Positions 26,633 through 34,893 are shown, counted from the stretch's first letter. The stretch is 64,000 nucleotides of DNA from Pseudomonadota bacterium (GCA_018241445.1 JAFEDT010000016.1:62001-126000), one strand, 5' to 3'. The notes: generated by a model not told the origin, from the sequence alone. Numbers and translations are program-made.

Positions 26633-27868
26633 CTAAGGACCCGCCTCAAGCTCTATGGCGATCGGCGACAGCACCGATGTGCCCCTCAGGGAATCAATTT
26701 CATTCTGAGGTACTTGCGCATCAGCAAAGCATTGTTCCCATCGCTCGTGCACAACACCAAGAACGTTCTTCGAAATGGCGATGGCTTCCTCGCGATCGAG
26801 CCCAAACCGGGCTGCGCTGCTGAGCGCATTGGCCAGTGTGGACGCGCGACCCCCAGGACCGAGTTCCCCGACTATCATCGCCTGCCGACCTTCCATGCCG
26901 GCGCGGCGCTGCGGAACGAGATCGTAGGCCGGCGTCAACCGCAGCCCCGAGCCGTCCCAGAAGCACGCATGGTTCTTGGCGTGGTCATCCTCGTTTCCGA
27001 CCAGGATGTTGAATACCATCCGTCGGAAGAGCTCGGCTCGGTCTCCCAGCGCATCTCGCGCGTGTCGCAGCAGGACCTCGCTGAGATCAGGATAGGAGGC
27101 CAGCGGCCCTTCCGTCTCGTCGAGATCCAGGAGCGTCAGCGCGCTCAGCATCAGGCGCCGGTGGACGCCACGATCCGAATTCTCCCGATCGAACCGCTCC
27201 ACCAGCAGCACATCGCGCGCATTGACTTGCTCAAGCCGATGTCGCGGTACGGTGATGCCGGCCGCGCGCGCGAGCGTGAGAGTCGCGGCCTCCCAGCGCA
27301 CGACTCGGGATTGGTCGGCCGTTGAGCTGAATTTCGCAATCCAATGACGGCCGTCGACCAGGAGGGTCGTTTTGGGGCGAGCTCCGCCGATACTCGTGCC
27401 GTGCAGCAGTGCATCCACCAACCCACGCGACAGGGGCTTGCCCTCCTGCGCACCGCGCGCCGCCGCTTCCATCTCGGCGAGTGTCACCGGCAGCGGCTCG
27501 ACGACGCTACATTCGGTTGCCGAACTCGAAAACGCCAGCGCACCAATGCGGTCGTTATCCCCGCCCAGGAGCAGGTCGATCTCGTCAAGGTGCGCACCGC
27601 CACGGCGGTACTCGCTGACGTAGCGTCCCCAGGCATCAGGTCCCGCATCGCGGATCGGACCCGGCAGCGCACCGGCCCTGCGGGCGGTGAAGGTGTTCGC
27701 CCCGAGGGGCATCGTGTCGGGCAAGAGGGGGATCGACTCCTCGCGGTCCCGATAGCTGCGGCCGTAGAGGAAAGAGTACGCACCGTCCTCACGGGCAAAG
27801 AGGCGCCCGCACACAACCGGTTCGGCGTGCCGCGGAAGATAGATCCAGACGAAGACTTCAGAAGTCAT
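26633..27868 (-). CDS. hipA: HipA-family serine/threonine kinase toxin
   Basis: A 411-residue HipA kinase. It has the N-terminal HipA_N domain (GRLFAREDGAYSFLYGRSY), the ATP loop with GTSIGGARPKTTLL, WIAKF, LLVERFDRE, the catalytic loop NILVGNEDDHAKN and the metal-binding PAYDLVP. All kinase elements look intact. HipA proteins phosphorylate aminoacyl-tRNA synthetases and trigger persistence, and are neutralised by HipB. The first 11 bases overlap the end of hipB upstream, the usual antitoxin-toxin order. The gene ends 71 bases from the tRNA-Thr gene, convergent with it. Confidence 0.92.
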   Translation of the reverse strand: MTSEVFVWIYLPRHAEPVVCGRLFAREDGAYSFLYGRSYRDREESIPLLPDTMPLGANTFTARRAGALPGPIRDAGPDAWGRYVSEYRRGGAHLDEIDLLLGGDNDRIGALAFSSSATECSVVEPLPVTLAEMEAAARGAQEGKPLSRGLVDALLHGTSIGGARPKTTLLVDGRHWIAKFSSTADQSRVVRWEAATLTLARAAGITVPRHRLEQVNARDVLLVERFDRENSDRGVHRRLMLSALTLLDLDETEGPLASYPDLSEVLLRHARDALGDRAELFRRMVFNILVGNEDDHAKNHACFWDGSGLRLTPAYDLVPQRRAGMEGRQAMIVGELGPGGRASTLANALSSAARFGLDREEAIAISKNVLGVVHERWEQCFADAQVPQNEIDSLRGTSVLSPIAIELEAGP

Positions 27869-28178
27869 CCAGGCTCTTCGGTGTTCTCACACGCTGGCGT
27901 CCAGGCCGGCGGCCAGGCAACAACTCGGGCTGTGCCGCCAGAGCCTTGCTGATCGGGCCGATGCCGAGCACCCACAGGAGACTGATGAGTATCCCGGCCG
28001 CGACCTTGGGGTCCCCTTGCTCGGCGGCGCGTACGGTCGTTGGGCTGACTCGCAGCCGATCGGCGAGCTGGGCCTGCGTGAACCCGCGCCGGGCGCGGGC
28101 ACCGCGGATCAGTTGCCCGAGGTGCTGCAGGTCACCGCCCACGGGTTTAGGCAGCTGATTCAGTGCACGGCTTCGCAT
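27858..28178 (-). CDS. hipB: HipB-like XRE-family antitoxin
   Basis: A 106-residue DNA-binding protein with one XRE helix-turn-helix (LGQLIRGARARRGFTQAQLADRLRVSPTTVRAAEQGDPKVAAGILISLLWVLGI) and a basic, disordered C-terminal tail. HipB proteins bind HipA and repress their own operon. The coding region overlaps hipA by 11 bases. A perfect long inverted repeat lies 14-42 bases upstream of the start codon, which supports autoregulation. Confidence 0.9.
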   Translation of the reverse strand: MRSRALNQLPKPVGGDLQHLGQLIRGARARRGFTQAQLADRLRVSPTTVRAAEQGDPKVAAGILISLLWVLGIGPISKALAAQPELLPGRRPGRQRVRTPKSLDDF

Positions 28179-28191
28179 TGATCACCAATAC

Positions 28192-28227
28192 ATTGTCTAT
28201 TAAAGCTCTTAATAGACAATATATTGT
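28192..28227. promoter_or_regulatory. hipBA operator: nested inverted repeats
   Basis: ATTGTCTATTAA (28192-28203) and TTAATAGACAAT (28209-28220) form a perfect 12-base inverted repeat with a 5-base centre. Sharing its right arm is a second perfect palindrome, ACAATATATTGT (28216-28227). The hexamer ATTGTC thus occurs three times in alternating orientation within 37 bases. The site lies directly upstream of hipB and is by far the most AT-rich stretch of the area. Confidence 0.7.
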
Positions 28228-28358
28228 CGTTCCGATGTTTGCAAGCCCTGCAGCGCTGACGGCGACGGAGCTGGCAGCAATCGCCGGCGGTGCCCAGCAG
28301 ACCATGAGCGCCCATCTCTCGAGGCAACCGCACGCATCGCTGTCACGTTGCATCCCTG

Positions 28359-29240
28359 TCACGTTGGCAACGAGATCTTTCCTTCAAGTACGACTGCACC
28401 GCTTCCCGACAACTCCGGATCCGGCGTCAGCTTGACGTCAAGGATGCTACGGCGCCCCATGATGACTCCCTGTTCGATCCGTAACGTGCGCTCAGAAGTG
28501 AGCAAGCCAGCCCAGCCCAGGTAGCCGCATAATGGACCCGCAGCCGTACCGGTTGCTGAGTCTTCCCACAGCCCGACCGTGGGATTGAAAAATCGCGTGT
28601 ACGCGTATCCTGGTTTCTCCAGATCATAAGCAAACACATAACAGCCCTCGGCTCCAACTCCCATCAATACACGCAGTAACTGCTCGTGCTGGGGGCGGAC
28701 CCTATCGACCGCAGCCCTATCGACGAGCCTGACGAGCAAATGATTGGCGCCTGTATCTGCAACCCGGGGTTGCGGTGTGCGCATCACATCCTCTTCCCGA
28801 ACGCCCAGTGACGCGGCAAGAGATTGCGTGTCGCCCAGAACCTTCAAGAGTTTCAGTGCCGCTTGTTTCATTCGCCCCTGTATGGCGCCTCCCCGGCGCT
28901 CCAGGGTGATCGGCAAGACTTCCGTGCCGATCTCCTGGCGGAAAGTACTCGGTGTGTTGAGCGATCCCAACTTGTCTCGGTATGCCATCCACAACCAGGC
29001 CCCAAGTGAATTGTGGCCGGCGCCGAAAACTTCGCTACCCGCGGCGGTGAACGACCGCAATTTCCAGTCCGCGCGGTTACTGCGAGACAGGAAAGTCGTC
29101 TCTGCCTGATTGAACTCCCTGGCTATCGCGCGCATCTGGGTGTCAGTCAATGCGTCGGCATCTTCCACGACAGCCAGAGGGTTCCCGGAATATGGGGTTT
29201 CGCCGAACACGTCGATAATTCCAACCGTGAGCCTGGTCAT
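28359..29240 (-). CDS. PhzF-family isomerase/epimerase-like protein
   Basis: A 293-residue PhzF-fold protein with the duplicated diaminopimelate-epimerase-like fold. Signatures: VFGETPYSGNPLAVVEDAD, the catalytic glutamate in REFNQAETTFL, the glycine-rich FTAAGSEVFGAGHNSLGAWL and DSATGTAAGPLCGYLGW. PhzF itself isomerises a phenazine precursor; most relatives have no known substrate. The start ATG at 29240 has AGGAG nine bases before it; the longer frame upstream is not supported. No phenazine genes are near. About 180 bases between this gene and hipB hold only the hip operator. It is divergent from alkB. Confidence 0.85.
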   Translation of the reverse strand: MTRLTVGIIDVFGETPYSGNPLAVVEDADALTDTQMRAIAREFNQAETTFLSRSNRADWKLRSFTAAGSEVFGAGHNSLGAWLWMAYRDKLGSLNTPSTFRQEIGTEVLPITLERRGGAIQGRMKQAALKLLKVLGDTQSLAASLGVREEDVMRTPQPRVADTGANHLLVRLVDRAAVDRVRPQHEQLLRVLMGVGAEGCYVFAYDLEKPGYAYTRFFNPTVGLWEDSATGTAAGPLCGYLGWAGLLTSERTLRIEQGVIMGRRSILDVKLTPDPELSGSGAVVLEGKISLPT

Positions 29241-29454
29241 GATAGGACGCTCCTCTCCGCAGCCGTCTGCACGCTGGGTCCATCGCCTGGCGAACCACGA
29301 CTCACCTTTGGCGTGCCGCGCGATATTGTGCCCGCGACAATTCGCCGTCGAATGATGATTTCTTCGTCTCACGACTCTCCAGCGATCGTCTTTGACAGCA
29401 AGAATCGGAGTTCCGGATTTCAGGGAAGTGTCTATTCTCCTGATCCGTCAAACT

Positions 29455-30135
29455 GTGCGCCTGATCCTTCACCACGAGGTAAGCCTGGAGACGCTCGACC
29501 TCTTCGACCCCGGGACGCAGCATCGGCGCCAGCACCTGGGGCCTGCTGCGATGGTGCTGCGCAGCTTCGCCCTGCCTTTCGTGCCCGAGCTGCTGCCTGC
29601 CATCGCGAATGTCCTGGCGGCGTCGCCGTTCAGGCACATGATGACGCCCGGTGGATTCATCATGTCGGTCGCGCTGACAAATTGCGGTGCGCTGGGGTGG
29701 ACAACCGATCGGCGTGGCTACCGATACAGCGCTATCGACCCTGCCAGCGGCAGGCGCTGGCCGGCGATGCCGCAGGTGTTTTCCCGCCTGGCGGCCGCGG
29801 CGGCGACCGCGGCGGGTTTTGAGGATTTCGAGCCCGATGCCTGCCTGGTCAATCGCTACCAGCCCGGCGCGCGTCTCTCGTTGCACCAGGACCGGAACGA
29901 GCGGGACTACGGCGCACCCGTCGTTTCGGTCTCCCTGGGCATGCGGGCCATCTTCCTGTTTGGCGGCCAGAAGCGATCTGACCCGACCTCAAAGATAGCC
30001 CTGCATCACGGCGACGTGACGGTGTGGGGTGGCGTCGATCGCCTGCGCTATCATGGCGTGCTGCCGCTGCAGGAACAGCCGCATCCGCTGCTGGGAAGCC
30101 AACGCATCAATTTCACGTTCCGCAAGGCTGGGTGA
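29455..30135 (+). CDS. alkB: AlkB, 2-oxoglutarate/Fe(II)-dependent DNA demethylase
   Basis: This protein is very similar to E. coli AlkB along its whole length. Examples are SPFRHMMTPGGFIMSVALTN, LGWTTDRRGYRYS, PDACLVNRYQPGARLS, the iron ligands in LHQDRNE and RYHGVLPL, and the C-terminal RINFTFRKAG. It repairs 1-methyladenine and 3-methylcytosine by oxidative demethylation. The start is uncertain: no ATG lies where E. coli begins (LDLF, here at about 29494). GTG 29455 gives 226 residues; GTG 29428, TTG 29392 or a CTG at 29485 behind GAGG are alternatives. No adaptive-response genes (ada) are adjacent. Confidence 0.88.
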   Translation: MRLILHHEVSLETLDLFDPGTQHRRQHLGPAAMVLRSFALPFVPELLPAIANVLAASPFRHMMTPGGFIMSVALTNCGALGWTTDRRGYRYSAIDPASGRRWPAMPQVFSRLAAAAATAAGFEDFEPDACLVNRYQPGARLSLHQDRNERDYGAPVVSVSLGMRAIFLFGGQKRSDPTSKIALHHGDVTVWGGVDRLRYHGVLPLQEQPHPLLGSQRINFTFRKAG

Positions 30136-30185
30136 CTGCCCGATCTGCACCGATGCCGAATTGCGCCTTCATCCAGTTCCGCAGT

Positions 30186-30518
30186 TCACCGGGTCGCGCC
30201 CTGGGCCCCACGCGCCCCCCTCTCGAACCACTTTTTTGCGCTGGGTCGGCGATGCGGACAGCCCGGCCAACAACAGGGTCGACGTTTACCCGCCCGCAGC
30301 TCCTCGATCGCGCGTTGGATCCGGCGGCTGCGTGTCGTTCCCTGCCTGGCGGAAATGACCCAGCAAATCCACTCATTCCGTGCCAGCGGCGTCAGATCCT
30401 TCCAGGACGCCTGCGCTGACGCCTCCGAGCCGAGAGCGTCTCGCAGGTCCGCGGGAGTCTTGTGCACCGGACCGTGCTTGCGCTGGTGATTACGACCACG
30501 GTCCTTGAGGCCAGTCAT
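30186..30518 (-). CDS. YdeI/OmpD-associated-family protein
   Basis: A 110-residue protein of the YdeI or OmpD-associated (bacteriocin-protection) family. It is recognised by the conserved [11 protein letters not shown]...[49 protein letters not shown] pattern. The ATG at 30518 overlaps the stop of the cupin gene by 4 bases, so it is the last gene of a three-gene operon. The family has been tied to resistance to cationic peptides, without a known mechanism. The Cys-Cys pair near the end (PCCWPGC) is part of the usual ending. Confidence 0.78.
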   Translation of the reverse strand: MTGLKDRGRNHQRKHGPVHKTPADLRDALGSEASAQASWKDLTPLARNEWICWVISARQGTTRSRRIQRAIEELRAGKRRPCCWPGCPHRRPSAKKWFERGARGAQGATR

Positions 30519-30913
30519 GGCGGCTTTCCTCTGTATTCCTCGTCCGTCACGTGCTCCATCCAGTCCGTTGCCTTGCCGTCCTTCATCTCGACGATGGCGA
30601 TGTGGGTCATCGCGCAAGCCGGCGATGCGCCGTGCCAGTGCCTTTCACCAGGTTCGATCCAGACCATATCGCCGGGGCGGATTTCCTGCACCTGGCCACC
30701 CGCGCGGCCGACCAGGCCGAAGCCCGCCGTCACCAGCAGAGTCTGACCAAGCGGATGGGTGTGCCAGGCGGTGCGCGCACCCGGCTCGAAGGTCACCGTC
30801 GCGCCGCTGAGGTTGCCGCTGCCGCAGAACGGGCAGTCGATGCGCACGGTGCCGGTGAAATATTCGGCCGGCCCTCTGGTCGAAGGTGTGGAACCTGACT
30901 TGCTGATCTTCAT
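30515..30913 (-). CDS. Small cupin-domain protein
   Basis: A 132-residue single-domain cupin. Motif 1 is [20 protein letters not shown] (two His), and motif 2 is [19 protein letters not shown], giving the usual metal-binding set. A Cys pair ([12 protein letters not shown]) precedes the barrel. Cupins of this form, like the manganese-dependent hydroxynitrile-lyase-type and CMD-associated cupins, are often encoded beside carboxymuconolactone-decarboxylase-like proteins, as here. It overlaps both neighbours by 4 bases. Function beyond metal-dependent small-molecule chemistry is unknown. Confidence 0.85.
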   Translation of the reverse strand: MKISKSGSTPSTRGPAEYFTGTVRIDCPFCGSGNLSGATVTFEPGARTAWHTHPLGQTLLVTAGFGLVGRAGGQVQEIRPGDMVWIEPGERHWHGASPACAMTHIAIVEMKDGKATDWMEHVTDEEYRGKPP

Positions 30914-31626
30914 GATTGCTCCTGATGGTGTTGAGCCAGGGTCTTCGTCAATGCCTCGCGGGCGCGTCGGCCACTGTCGGTGCCGACCTGCTCGCCCAGC
31001 ACCTCAACGGCCAGCAGCAGCAGCTGCGCCGTCAGGCCCGTGTTCAGGCTCATTCCCATGTGTGACTGCAATTGCGCTTCGGCGCCCGGCAGGGCCGACA
31101 GCATGGCGACGGTCGCCAGCTCACGGCTTTGCCAGTCGAGGTTGTCGCGCTCGAAGATGGCGCCGAACAGGTGCGCCTGCAGGTACTCGCCGATGGCCGG
31201 CGCGAATTCGAAGATCGGCCCCTGCACGGGCTGGCCGACCAGCCTGGTCTGGTTTGCGGTGCCGGCGGCGCGCAGCGCATCGCCCTTGGGAATGGCGTGG
31301 CCGGGTTCGCGACCCAGCGCGTCTTGTATGCCGCGTTGCTTGCGCTCTTGCACCACCTTCATCAGCTCGGTGAGTGCATTGAGGCTGCGCGGAAAGCCGG
31401 CGTAGGCGTAGAGCTGCACCAGCACTTCACGCGCATCGCTGATCGTCAGACCCGTATCCAGCCCCCGGTTCAGCGCCGTGTTCAGCTTGCCGATGTCGCC
31501 CGCCGCCGCAAAGGCGGCGATGGGCAGGATGGCCTGCTGCTGCGCGCTCAGGGTGCCGGTGGCGGGTGTCGTATTGCGCATCGGGGGCCGAGGGTCACCC
31601 TGGAGCGTCAGTTGTGGCAAGTGCAT
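30910..31626 (-). CDS. Carboxymuconolactone-decarboxylase-family protein (two domains)
   Basis: A 238-residue protein containing two CMD/AhpD-like helical domains, at about residues 40-110 ([23 protein letters not shown]) and 150-230 ([27 protein letters not shown]). The CxxC redox pair of AhpD is missing from both, so a thiol peroxidase role is unlikely. The ATG at 31626 has no clear ribosome site; MRNTT at 31581 is an alternative start. It is the first gene of the CMD-cupin-YdeI operon, coupled by ATGA overlap. In other bacteria this set is associated with redox or aromatic stress. Confidence 0.8.
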   Translation of the reverse strand: MHLPQLTLQGDPRPPMRNTTPATGTLSAQQQAILPIAAFAAAGDIGKLNTALNRGLDTGLTISDAREVLVQLYAYAGFPRSLNALTELMKVVQERKQRGIQDALGREPGHAIPKGDALRAAGTANQTRLVGQPVQGPIFEFAPAIGEYLQAHLFGAIFERDNLDWQSRELATVAMLSALPGAEAQLQSHMGMSLNTGLTAQLLLLAVEVLGEQVGTDSGRRAREALTKTLAQHHQEQS

Positions 31627-32009
31627 CGGGCGGCACGCGGTAGAGCGTAATAGAATCAGTTACTTGCAAAATTACCTGATGCCTGTCTGAGACCGCACCG
31701 ACACCGGCGCTCCCCCGGAAGTCAATGCATCGCCCAAGCACGATCGCCAGGTCCGCGATTGCTACGGGAAAGAAGTAGGAAGAAGTGGTAAGGAGTATGA
31801 GGAAGTATGAAGAAGTAGGATTTCCTACTACTCCCGCCAAAGTCGCTCCGCGAAGGAGCTCCGCGCCCGCCCGGTCGCGCCGGCGCTGAAGTGAACCGCC
31901 ACCCGCCCGCCACTCGCCACGCACCTTCCCGTCCTCCGGGACAGCCTGATCCCGCAGGCTCTAGCGCCTTGATGCTACAGTCCGCGACCCGCGCAGCCAC
32001 GAGCACACC
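31627..32009. other. 383-base divergent intergenic region
   Basis: This is the longest gene-free stretch of the window, between the CMD operon (leftward) and the M14 peptidase (rightward). It holds the 10-base purine repeat array described separately and a small hairpin, GCTCC (31845-31849) with GGAGC (31855-31859). No coding frame here is convincing. The leftward frame through the repeats gives a Ser-Ser-Tyr-Phe-rich peptide that simply reflects the repeat. Confidence 0.6.
31771..31829 (+). repeat. Five tandem 10-bp purine units plus a terminal dyad
   Basis: Five units follow at exactly 10-base steps: AGAAGTAGGA (31771), AGAAGTGGTA (31781), AGGAGTATGA (31791), GGAAGTATGA (31801) and AGAAGTAGGA (31811). 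The last unit then folds into a dyad, AGTAGGA (31814-31820), TT, TCCTACT (31823-31829). One strand is nearly all purine plus T. The 10-base period places every unit on the same helical face. This differs sharply in composition from the surrounding GC-rich DNA. Confidence 0.85.
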
Positions 32010-32933
32010 GTGAACTCCTCCACGACCCAACCCATTGGCACACCCGGCCAGCCCTGGGGCGCCGCCGAGAAGGCCCTGTGGCTGTCGCGCCAGACCCGAG
32101 AGCGCAGCTACGCAACCGACGTCCTGAGCAGCGTCGATCGCCTGCGCGATCGCTTCGACGTACTGGAGTATGGGCGCCTCGACTACCCGCCCGAATCGTT
32201 CCCGCTGGTTGCGATCCGCAGCCGCCAGTGGCGCGATGACCTGCCCCATGCGCTGGTCACCGGCGGCGTACACGGCTACGAGACCAGCGGCGTGCACGGC
32301 GCGCTGCAGTTCCTCGATCTGCGCGCCGCGGACTACACCGGCCGGATCAACCTGCTGGTCGCGCCGTGCATCAGCCCGTGGGCCTACGAGCGCATCCATC
32401 GCTGGAATCCGCAAGCGATCGACCCCAACCGTTCATTCCGCGACAACAGCCCGGCAGGGGAGTCCGCGGCACTGATGAAGCTCATCGCGCCGCTGCGCGA
32501 CCGTTTTTTGGTGCACATCGATCTGCACGAGACCACCGACAGCGACGACACCGAATTCCGCCCGGCACTGGCCGCACGCGACGGCAAGCCCCTCGAACCG
32601 GGGGGCATTCCCGACGGCTTCTACCTGGTCGACGACAGCGCCCATCCGCAGCCCGCGTTCCAGAACGCGGTGATCGCAGCGGTGGCGAAGGTCACCCACA
32701 TTGCGCCAGCTGACGGCAAAGGCGAGATCATCGGCTTGCGTGTAGTCGCCCCCGGCGTGATCGAGATTCCTCTGAAGCAGTTGGGCTTGTGTGCGGGCAT
32801 CACCGACGCGCCGTACAAGACCACGACTGAAGTGTATCCCGATAGTCCGCGTGCTACGCCTGCGCAGTGCAACGCTGCGCAGGTAGCGGCCGTGTGCGCG
32901 GCGCTTGATTACGCGCTGGCGCATCGACCGTAG
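32010..32933 (+). CDS. M14-family zinc carboxypeptidase/succinylglutamate-desuccinylase-like hydrolase
   Basis: A 307-residue M14-fold metallohydrolase. Zinc ligands are seen in VTGGVHGYETSG (HxxE) and in LVHIDLHETTDSD (third His), and the catalytic Glu is probably in TTTEVYPDSP near the end. WNPQAIDPNRSF supplies the substrate-binding Asn-Arg pair. There is no signal peptide, so it is cytoplasmic and resembles the amidohydrolase-like M14 subgroup rather than secreted carboxypeptidases. It starts with GTG at 32010. Its 3' end overlaps the convergent gene at 32854-33381 by 80 bases. Confidence 0.82.
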   Translation: MNSSTTQPIGTPGQPWGAAEKALWLSRQTRERSYATDVLSSVDRLRDRFDVLEYGRLDYPPESFPLVAIRSRQWRDDLPHALVTGGVHGYETSGVHGALQFLDLRAADYTGRINLLVAPCISPWAYERIHRWNPQAIDPNRSFRDNSPAGESAALMKLIAPLRDRFLVHIDLHETTDSDDTEFRPALAARDGKPLEPGGIPDGFYLVDDSAHPQPAFQNAVIAAVAKVTHIAPADGKGEIIGLRVVAPGVIEIPLKQLGLCAGITDAPYKTTTEVYPDSPRATPAQCNAAQVAAVCAALDYALAHRP

Positions 32934-33381
32934 TCCCCCGGGTACCGGCCAGTCGCGCAGCCGCATCGTCCAGCGTTACCGGGATGGCATTTACCACGTG
33001 CTCATCCAGGATCCGCCACTCACCTGGTCCGAAGTGCACCGCGAGGGTCGCACGCACCGAGCAGGCATCGACAACCTCGACCATGAGGTAATGGCCGATG
33101 TGGTCACGCTCAATCCCCCTGAGCCGATTGAGTTCACCGATCGGGTCGAGCACCGCGGATTCGATCTGCGCCAGGCCATAGCGCCAGGGTGAGCCCAGGT
33201 TGCACGCACCGACAACGTGTGTCGCGCCGTCCTTCCGCGAGACGCTCGCCCAGGTATAGCCGTGCAACTGCACCGCGAGGGAGCGCAGTTCGTCGGGCAG
33301 CGCGGTCAGCCCTGCAAGAGAGGCCGTCCCGTCTCCAGACTTCCAGCGAACGAATGCCAGCAATGCCCCATGAATGTCCAT
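32854..33381 (-). CDS. Hypothetical protein
   Basis: A 175-residue protein that I do not recognise. The ATG at 33381 is preceded by GAGG at a good distance, and the residue composition looks like a soluble mixed alpha/beta protein (FVRWKSGDGT, VVGACNLGSPWRYGLAQ, HYLMVEVVDACSVRATLAVHFG). The last 25 residues, Arg/Thr/Pro-rich, lie antisense to the M14 gene. Codon use in its body is ordinary for the window. The 80-base tail overlap is unusual but not disqualifying. No function is proposed. Confidence 0.55.
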   Translation of the reverse strand: MDIHGALLAFVRWKSGDGTASLAGLTALPDELRSLAVQLHGYTWASVSRKDGATHVVGACNLGSPWRYGLAQIESAVLDPIGELNRLRGIERDHIGHYLMVEVVDACSVRATLAVHFGPGEWRILDEHVVNAIPVTLDDAAARLAGTRGTTVDAPARNQAPRTRPLPAQRCTAQA

Positions 33382-33580
33382 CTGTCGCCTCGGGCGCCAG
33401 CGTGACCCTGCAGGCGAAAAAAAACCCGCAGGGCTAAGCCGAGCAGGTCCACCGCCTCCGCTTTAGCCGTATTTCTTTCGCGCCCGCAAGCTGAAAATCA
33501 AATCGGCGCGTGCTTCAGACTATACCGCCCGCACGACAGCGGCACAACAGCGGCCAATCGGCCGGCGACTGCGATCCCCC

Positions 33581-34195
33581 TCACCAGGTTTCCGCAAGCG
33601 GAATATGCCCGGGCTCGGCCGCGACCCGCTGCAGCCACGCACGCACCGCCGGGTAGGGCTGCAGATCGAATCCGCCATCGGCGGCGCAGTGGGTGTAGCC
33701 GTAGAGCGCGATGTCCGCGATCGAATAGCGCCCCCCTGCAAACCACTCGTGCTTCGCCAGGTGCGTTTCCATCACGCCGAGCGCCGCGTTCCCCTTCGCA
33801 TGCCACTCCGGCACGAGATGCCGCTTCTGCTGCAAAGCCTCCGGCGGCGCGAATGCAAGCCAGAAGCGCGCCACCGCGATATAGGGCTCGTGACTGTACT
33901 GCTCGAAGAACATCCACTGCAGCGCCTCGGCGCGAGCCCAGCGATCGGCGGGCGCCAGGGGAGTGCCCTCGCTCAGGTACCACAGGATCGCGCCCGACTC
34001 CGGCAGCACCCGCCCGTCCTCGAATTCCAGCATCGGCACACGGCCGTTCGGGTTCTTTGCCAGGTAAGCAGGTTTGCGCGTCGAGCCGTCGTGCAGGCCG
34101 TAGTCCCTCAGCGTGATCGCCACACCAGACTGGCGCGCGGCCAGCCGCACCTTGTAGCAATTACCGGATACCTGCATCTGATGGAGAATGGGCAT
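33581..34195 (-). CDS. Glutathione S-transferase family protein
   Basis: A 204-residue GST with an N-terminal thioredoxin-fold domain (residues 1-78, NPNGRVPMLEFEDGRVLPESGAILWYLSE, holding the cis-Pro and the glutathione gamma-glutamyl Ser-Glu site) and an all-helical C-terminal domain with FAGGRYSIADIALYGYTH. It conjugates or reduces electrophiles with glutathione. It lies alone on the minus strand, 17 bases upstream of the UbiC-like gene's end. Substrate unknown. Confidence 0.88.
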   Translation of the reverse strand: MPILHQMQVSGNCYKVRLAARQSGVAITLRDYGLHDGSTRKPAYLAKNPNGRVPMLEFEDGRVLPESGAILWYLSEGTPLAPADRWARAEALQWMFFEQYSHEPYIAVARFWLAFAPPEALQQKRHLVPEWHAKGNAALGVMETHLAKHEWFAGGRYSIADIALYGYTHCAADGGFDLQPYPAVRAWLQRVAAEPGHIPLAETW

Positions 34196-34212
34196 GGCAC
34201 GTACCTTTCACG

Positions 34213-34893
34213 CTAGGGCCAGCTTAAAACTGCGGCCGTGTAACTCTCCACCACCTCGCTGAACGGCGTGCCGTCGGGCAGGGTCAGCACCGCCCGCAGC
34301 TCCAGCACATGCGCCGGCAGGGGCAGGGCGCCCGGCGCATCCGCCGGCAACGATTCCGGGTGCAGCTCCCAGTCCTGCGGCAGCAGCGGTTCGAGCAGGC
34401 GCGACGACAGCACGTGCCGCCTGAAGTGCAGCGCGGCCACCACCCGGCCGAAGGGGACATCGGTGGTGTCGAGAGCGCGGTTCATCGGTGCGTCAAGTCG
34501 CGCCGGCACGTACCAGTTGTCCGCCTCCGACAACACCACGTCGCCGCACAGTAACTGCACGCGGCGATAGCGCAGTGGCTCCCCTGCCACCACCTCCAAT
34601 TCACGCCGCTGCTGCTCACTCGCCGGCCGCTGTGCTCCCGACACCTTGCGTACCATGATCCGCGCCGGCGTGGCGATTTGATGCCTGGCGCACCATTGCT
34701 CCAGCGTCACCGTGGCACTGTCGTGGCCCAGCAGCTCGGTGTTCAGCGTCTGCACCAGCAGCGACGCCTCCAGGCGGCCGACAAGGGTGTTGGGCCATGC
34801 GTGCGCTACTACCGGCGGCGGTTCCCGGGCACTCGCCGCCAGGGCGGCCAGGGCGAGCAGCAGCGCAGCACTGCGGAAGCGGTCGGCTGACAT
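34213..34893 (-). CDS. Secreted chorismate-lyase-like (UbiC/UTRA-fold) protein
   Basis: A 226-residue protein with a signal peptide (about residues 1-22, ALLLALAALAASA). The mature part resembles the chorismate lyase/UTRA fold: RRVQLLCGDVVLSEADNWYVPARLDA, then LDTTDVPFGRVVAALHFRRHV, matching the R-x-V-x-L-x-C-x-G pattern, the xPx segment and the T-x-x-PxG loop of UbiC. Export makes a ubiquinone role unlikely. Its ATG overlaps the stop of the DUF2235 gene, so the two are co-translated. It may be a periplasmic partner or protector of that hydrolase, which is inference. Confidence 0.55.
   Translation of the reverse strand: MSADRFRSAALLLALAALAASAREPPPVVAHAWPNTLVGRLEASLLVQTLNTELLGHDSATVTLEQWCARHQIATPARIMVRKVSGAQRPASEQQRRELEVVAGEPLRYRRVQLLCGDVVLSEADNWYVPARLDAPMNRALDTTDVPFGRVVAALHFRRHVLSSRLLEPLLPQDWELHPESLPADAPGALPLPAHVLELRAVLTLPDGTPFSEVVESYTAAVLSWP

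Noticed and set aside
26627..27325. 232-codon plus-strand frame opposite hipA
   Set aside because: It is antisense to a hipA gene with all kinase motifs; a shadow.
28163..28435. 90-codon plus-strand frame over the hipBA operator
   Set aside because: It runs through the inverted repeats and into the PhzF-like gene, and has no ribosome site or known motif.
31595..31924. 109-codon leftward frame with a Ser-Ser-Tyr-Phe-rich segment
   Set aside because: The peptide pattern is just the translation of the 10-base repeat; there is no ribosome site and the frame overlaps the CMD start.
33409..33440. CCCTGC ... GCAGGG near an A-run as terminator
   Set aside because: The stem is only 6 bp, with a 17-base loop that contains the A-run itself; no T-run follows. 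It does not meet terminator rules.
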